Shown in pieces: positions 5,999-7,088 of a stretch of DNA of 7,088 nucleotides. Origin of the DNA: CAYLHS01 sp964594235 (lineage in GTDB: Bacteria > Actinomycetota > Acidimicrobiia > Spongiisociales > UBA4744); NCBI GenBank assembly GCA_964594235.1, contig CAZQMF010000059.1, positions 1 through 7,088 of the forward strand. Direction: 5' to 3'. A program made the translations under genes and the position numbers. A model generated the notes under the pieces. The model had not been told where the DNA came from. It did no database searches and worked only from the letters and a program-made list of their open reading frames with translations. How positions within the stretch are numbered: the stretch's first letter is position 1; every line of letters starts with the position of its first letter.

Positions 5999-6960
5999 CG
6001 GTGAGTCTTCATACGTTTGCTGATACGAACGAGTCCATACCCGATCCCAAACGTGACAACGACACCGAGCACACCGGCGATGGCGGTCTCGATGGCGCCA
6101 CCATCACCGATCCCGTAGCCGGCAAGAGGTGACTGCGCATCGATCGGACTGGCCTGTGCCGTATCAATGAACCCCTTGTCCGCGGCGACTCGCTCGAGTC
6201 CGTCGGGGTTGGAGTTTGCGAACGGACTCAGAAAGGCCGCCACGATCAGCGCAGCTCCGACCCCTGCCAGCACGAACCGGCCTACCCGGCGGGGCTCAGC
6301 ATCTCTTGTGTCCAAGAGATCGCTCGCTCCGACGACGATGTCCGGCCTCGCTGCGAGCACCGTCGAGACGATGACACCCGTGATGAGCCCTTCACCGATC
6401 CCGATCAGCGCATGCACACCTCCCATCGCGATCAGCACGGTCGAGACCGGAGCACCACCCGTGCCACCGATCGCGTATTCGGCGACGAAGCCAAACGCTG
6501 CGATCTCGACCGAGAACGCCGCGGCGATCCCCGCAGCGGATGCAACCGCCTTGTGGGTCCGCGGGAGGAAGGCGCGGAGCCCCTTGTAGATCAGCCAGGC
6601 CGACCACGGAGCGATGATCGCCATGTTGATGATGTTCAAGCCGAGCGCCGAAACGCCCCCGTCGGCGAAGATCAACGCCTGCACACCCACCACGACGGCC
6701 ATGACGACGGACGCCAACCACGGCCCGAGCAACACCGCGGCTAAGCCTCCACCGATCAGGTGCCCGGAAGTGCCGACGGCGACCGGGAAGTTGATCATCT
6801 GTGCGGCAAAGATGAATGCCGCTGCAAGCCCGGCGAGAGGGATGTGGCGGTCGGCGAGCCTCTTGCCTGCCTGCCGAAGTCCCGCACCGATGCCGCCGGC
6901 GGCTGCGACGGCCGCCCCCAGCGACGTCGACCCATTGATGAAGCCATCCGGGATGTGCAC
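5995..6960 (-). CDS. cbiM: CbiM fused to PDGLE (CbiN-like) domain, cobalt/nickel substrate-binding S component
   Basis: Fusion protein of 321 residues. The N-terminal part (about 1-205) is CbiM/NikM: MHIPDGFI at 1-8, QMINFPV at 54-60, GTSGHLIGGGLAAVLLGP at 63-80, and many short hydrophobic helices. In characterised members the divalent metal is held by the free Met1 amine, His2 and a His equivalent to H67; all are present here. After a short linker (about 213-227) come a helix (229-246), an extracytoplasmic segment with PDGLERVA (252-259) and DKGF, and a last helix (about 290-311). This is a PDGLE domain, which acts in place of CbiN. The start is GTG at 6960 because it places His at position 2 and has AAGGAG 6 bases upstream. 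A longer frame from 6981 would bury the Met-His terminus. CbiM and NikM types cannot be separated from sequence alone here. Confidence 0.93.
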   Translation of the reverse strand: MHIPDGFINGSTSLGAAVAAAGGIGAGLRQAGKRLADRHIPLAGLAAAFIFAAQMINFPVAVGTSGHLIGGGLAAVLLGPWLASVVMAVVVGVQALIFADGGVSALGLNIINMAIIAPWSAWLIYKGLRAFLPRTHKAVASAAGIAAAFSVEIAAFGFVAEYAIGGTGGAPVSTVLIAMGGVHALIGIGEGLITGVIVSTVLAARPDIVVGASDLLDTRDAEPRRVGRFVLAGVGAALIVAAFLSPFANSNPDGLERVAADKGFIDTAQASPIDAQSPLAGYGIGDGGAIETAIAGVLGVVVTFGIGYGLVRISKRMKTHR

Positions 6961-6966
6961 CGTGCT

Positions 6967-6972
6967 CTCCTT
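6967..6972 (-). promoter_or_regulatory. Shine-Dalgarno of cbiM (decides GTG start)
   Basis: AAGGAG on the minus strand ends 6 bases before the GTG at 6960. It is the strongest ribosome site of this operon. It fixes the start that yields the functionally required Met-His N-terminus. Confidence 0.8.
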
Positions 6973-6995
6973 ATTGCACACGACTTGCAGTAAGA

Positions 6996-7001
6996 AGTAT
7001 A
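6996..7001 (-). promoter_or_regulatory. Candidate -10 box for the cbiMQO operon
   Basis: TATACT on the minus strand differs from TATAAT at one position and lies about 35 bases upstream of the cbiM GTG. It would give a short leader of about 28 bases. No convincing TTGACA-like -35 is seen at 16-18 bases spacing. The AT-rich patch stands out in otherwise GC-rich DNA. This is a candidate only; an activator or a -10-centred promoter is possible. Confidence 0.35.
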
Positions 7002-7004
7002 GAG

Positions 7005-7013
7005 GTGACTCAC
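7005..7013. promoter_or_regulatory. 9-bp palindrome GTGACTCAC beside the candidate -10
   Basis: GTGA-C-TCAC is a perfect inverted repeat with one central base, located 3 bases upstream of the candidate -10 of the cbi operon. The position suits an operator for a dimeric regulator such as a metal sensor, but a palindrome this short can arise by chance. I do not recognise it as a known NikR, Zur or Fur site. Confidence 0.25.
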
Positions 7014-7028
7014 TCCGTTCGCCGTCTC

Positions 7029-7077
7029 AGTTTTCAGTCTTCAGTTTTCACTCATCAGTCTTCAGTCTTCAGTCAGA
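7029..7077. repeat. Degenerate heptamer tandem repeat, consensus AGTCTTC
   Basis: Seven 7-base units in a row read AGTTTTC, AGTCTTC, AGTTTTC, ACTCATC, AGTCTTC, AGTCTTC and AGTCAGA. Five match the consensus with at most one change; unit four has two or three changes and the last is a partial copy. On the minus strand the unit is GAAGACT or GAAAACT. Because seven is not a multiple of three and each unit junction contains TGA on that strand, all three minus-strand frames are closed, so this is non-coding there. It lies about 70-115 bases upstream of the cbiM start. Origin (simple-sequence expansion or protein-binding array) is not known. Confidence 0.8.
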
Positions 7078-7088
7078 ACGCGACATGA

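Noticed and set aside
7029..7077. CRISPR array
   Set aside because: Units are 7 bases with no spacers; this is a simple tandem repeat.
7069..7086. Tiny minus-strand leader frame (MSRSD)
   Set aside because: Five codons without a visible ribosome site and ending in the repeat; chance explains it.
6961..7088. Cobalamin or NiCo riboswitch upstream of cbiM
   Set aside because: I see no B12-box-like or NiCo core sequence in the 128 bases present. A riboswitch further upstream cannot be excluded.

Overview
This window (about 60% GC by eye, tightly packed, with GTG and TTG starts) holds two recognisable operons that converge tail to tail. It reads as ordinary core metabolism, and I see no clear previously undescribed system. 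Codon use, the actinobacterial look of the CbiQ N-terminus and the CcmE sequence suggest a high-GC actinobacterium-like organism, perhaps near Acidimicrobiia. That placement rests on memory of family sequences and is only moderately supported.

Left part, + strand (1-4529): a cytochrome c maturation (System I) operon in the order ccmB (5' end cut by the window edge), ccmC, ccmD, ccmE, ccmF, ccmG. ccmD encodes only 42 residues and is easily missed. Neighbouring genes overlap by 4 to 8 bases or lie 2 bases apart, so the set is very probably one translationally coupled transcript. CcmB and CcmC (with CcmA, presumably upstream of the window) load haem onto CcmE, CcmD assists release of holo-CcmE, CcmF ligates haem to apocytochrome c, and CcmG is the membrane-anchored thioredoxin-like reductant. 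No ccmH follows ccmG.

Right part, - strand (4530-6960): a cobalt/nickel energy-coupling-factor (ECF) uptake operon transcribed right to left. It runs cbiM fused to a PDGLE (CbiN-like) domain, then cbiQ (transmembrane T component), then cbiO (ATPase). These genes also overlap by 4 bases at each junction (TTGA and GTGA). The ccmG and cbiO stop codons abut with no bases between them.

Far right (6961-7088): the leader of the cbi operon, with a strong Shine-Dalgarno, a candidate -10 box, a 9-bp palindrome and a degenerate heptamer tandem repeat (consensus AGTCTTC). No riboswitch, tRNA, insertion sequence or CRISPR array is visible.
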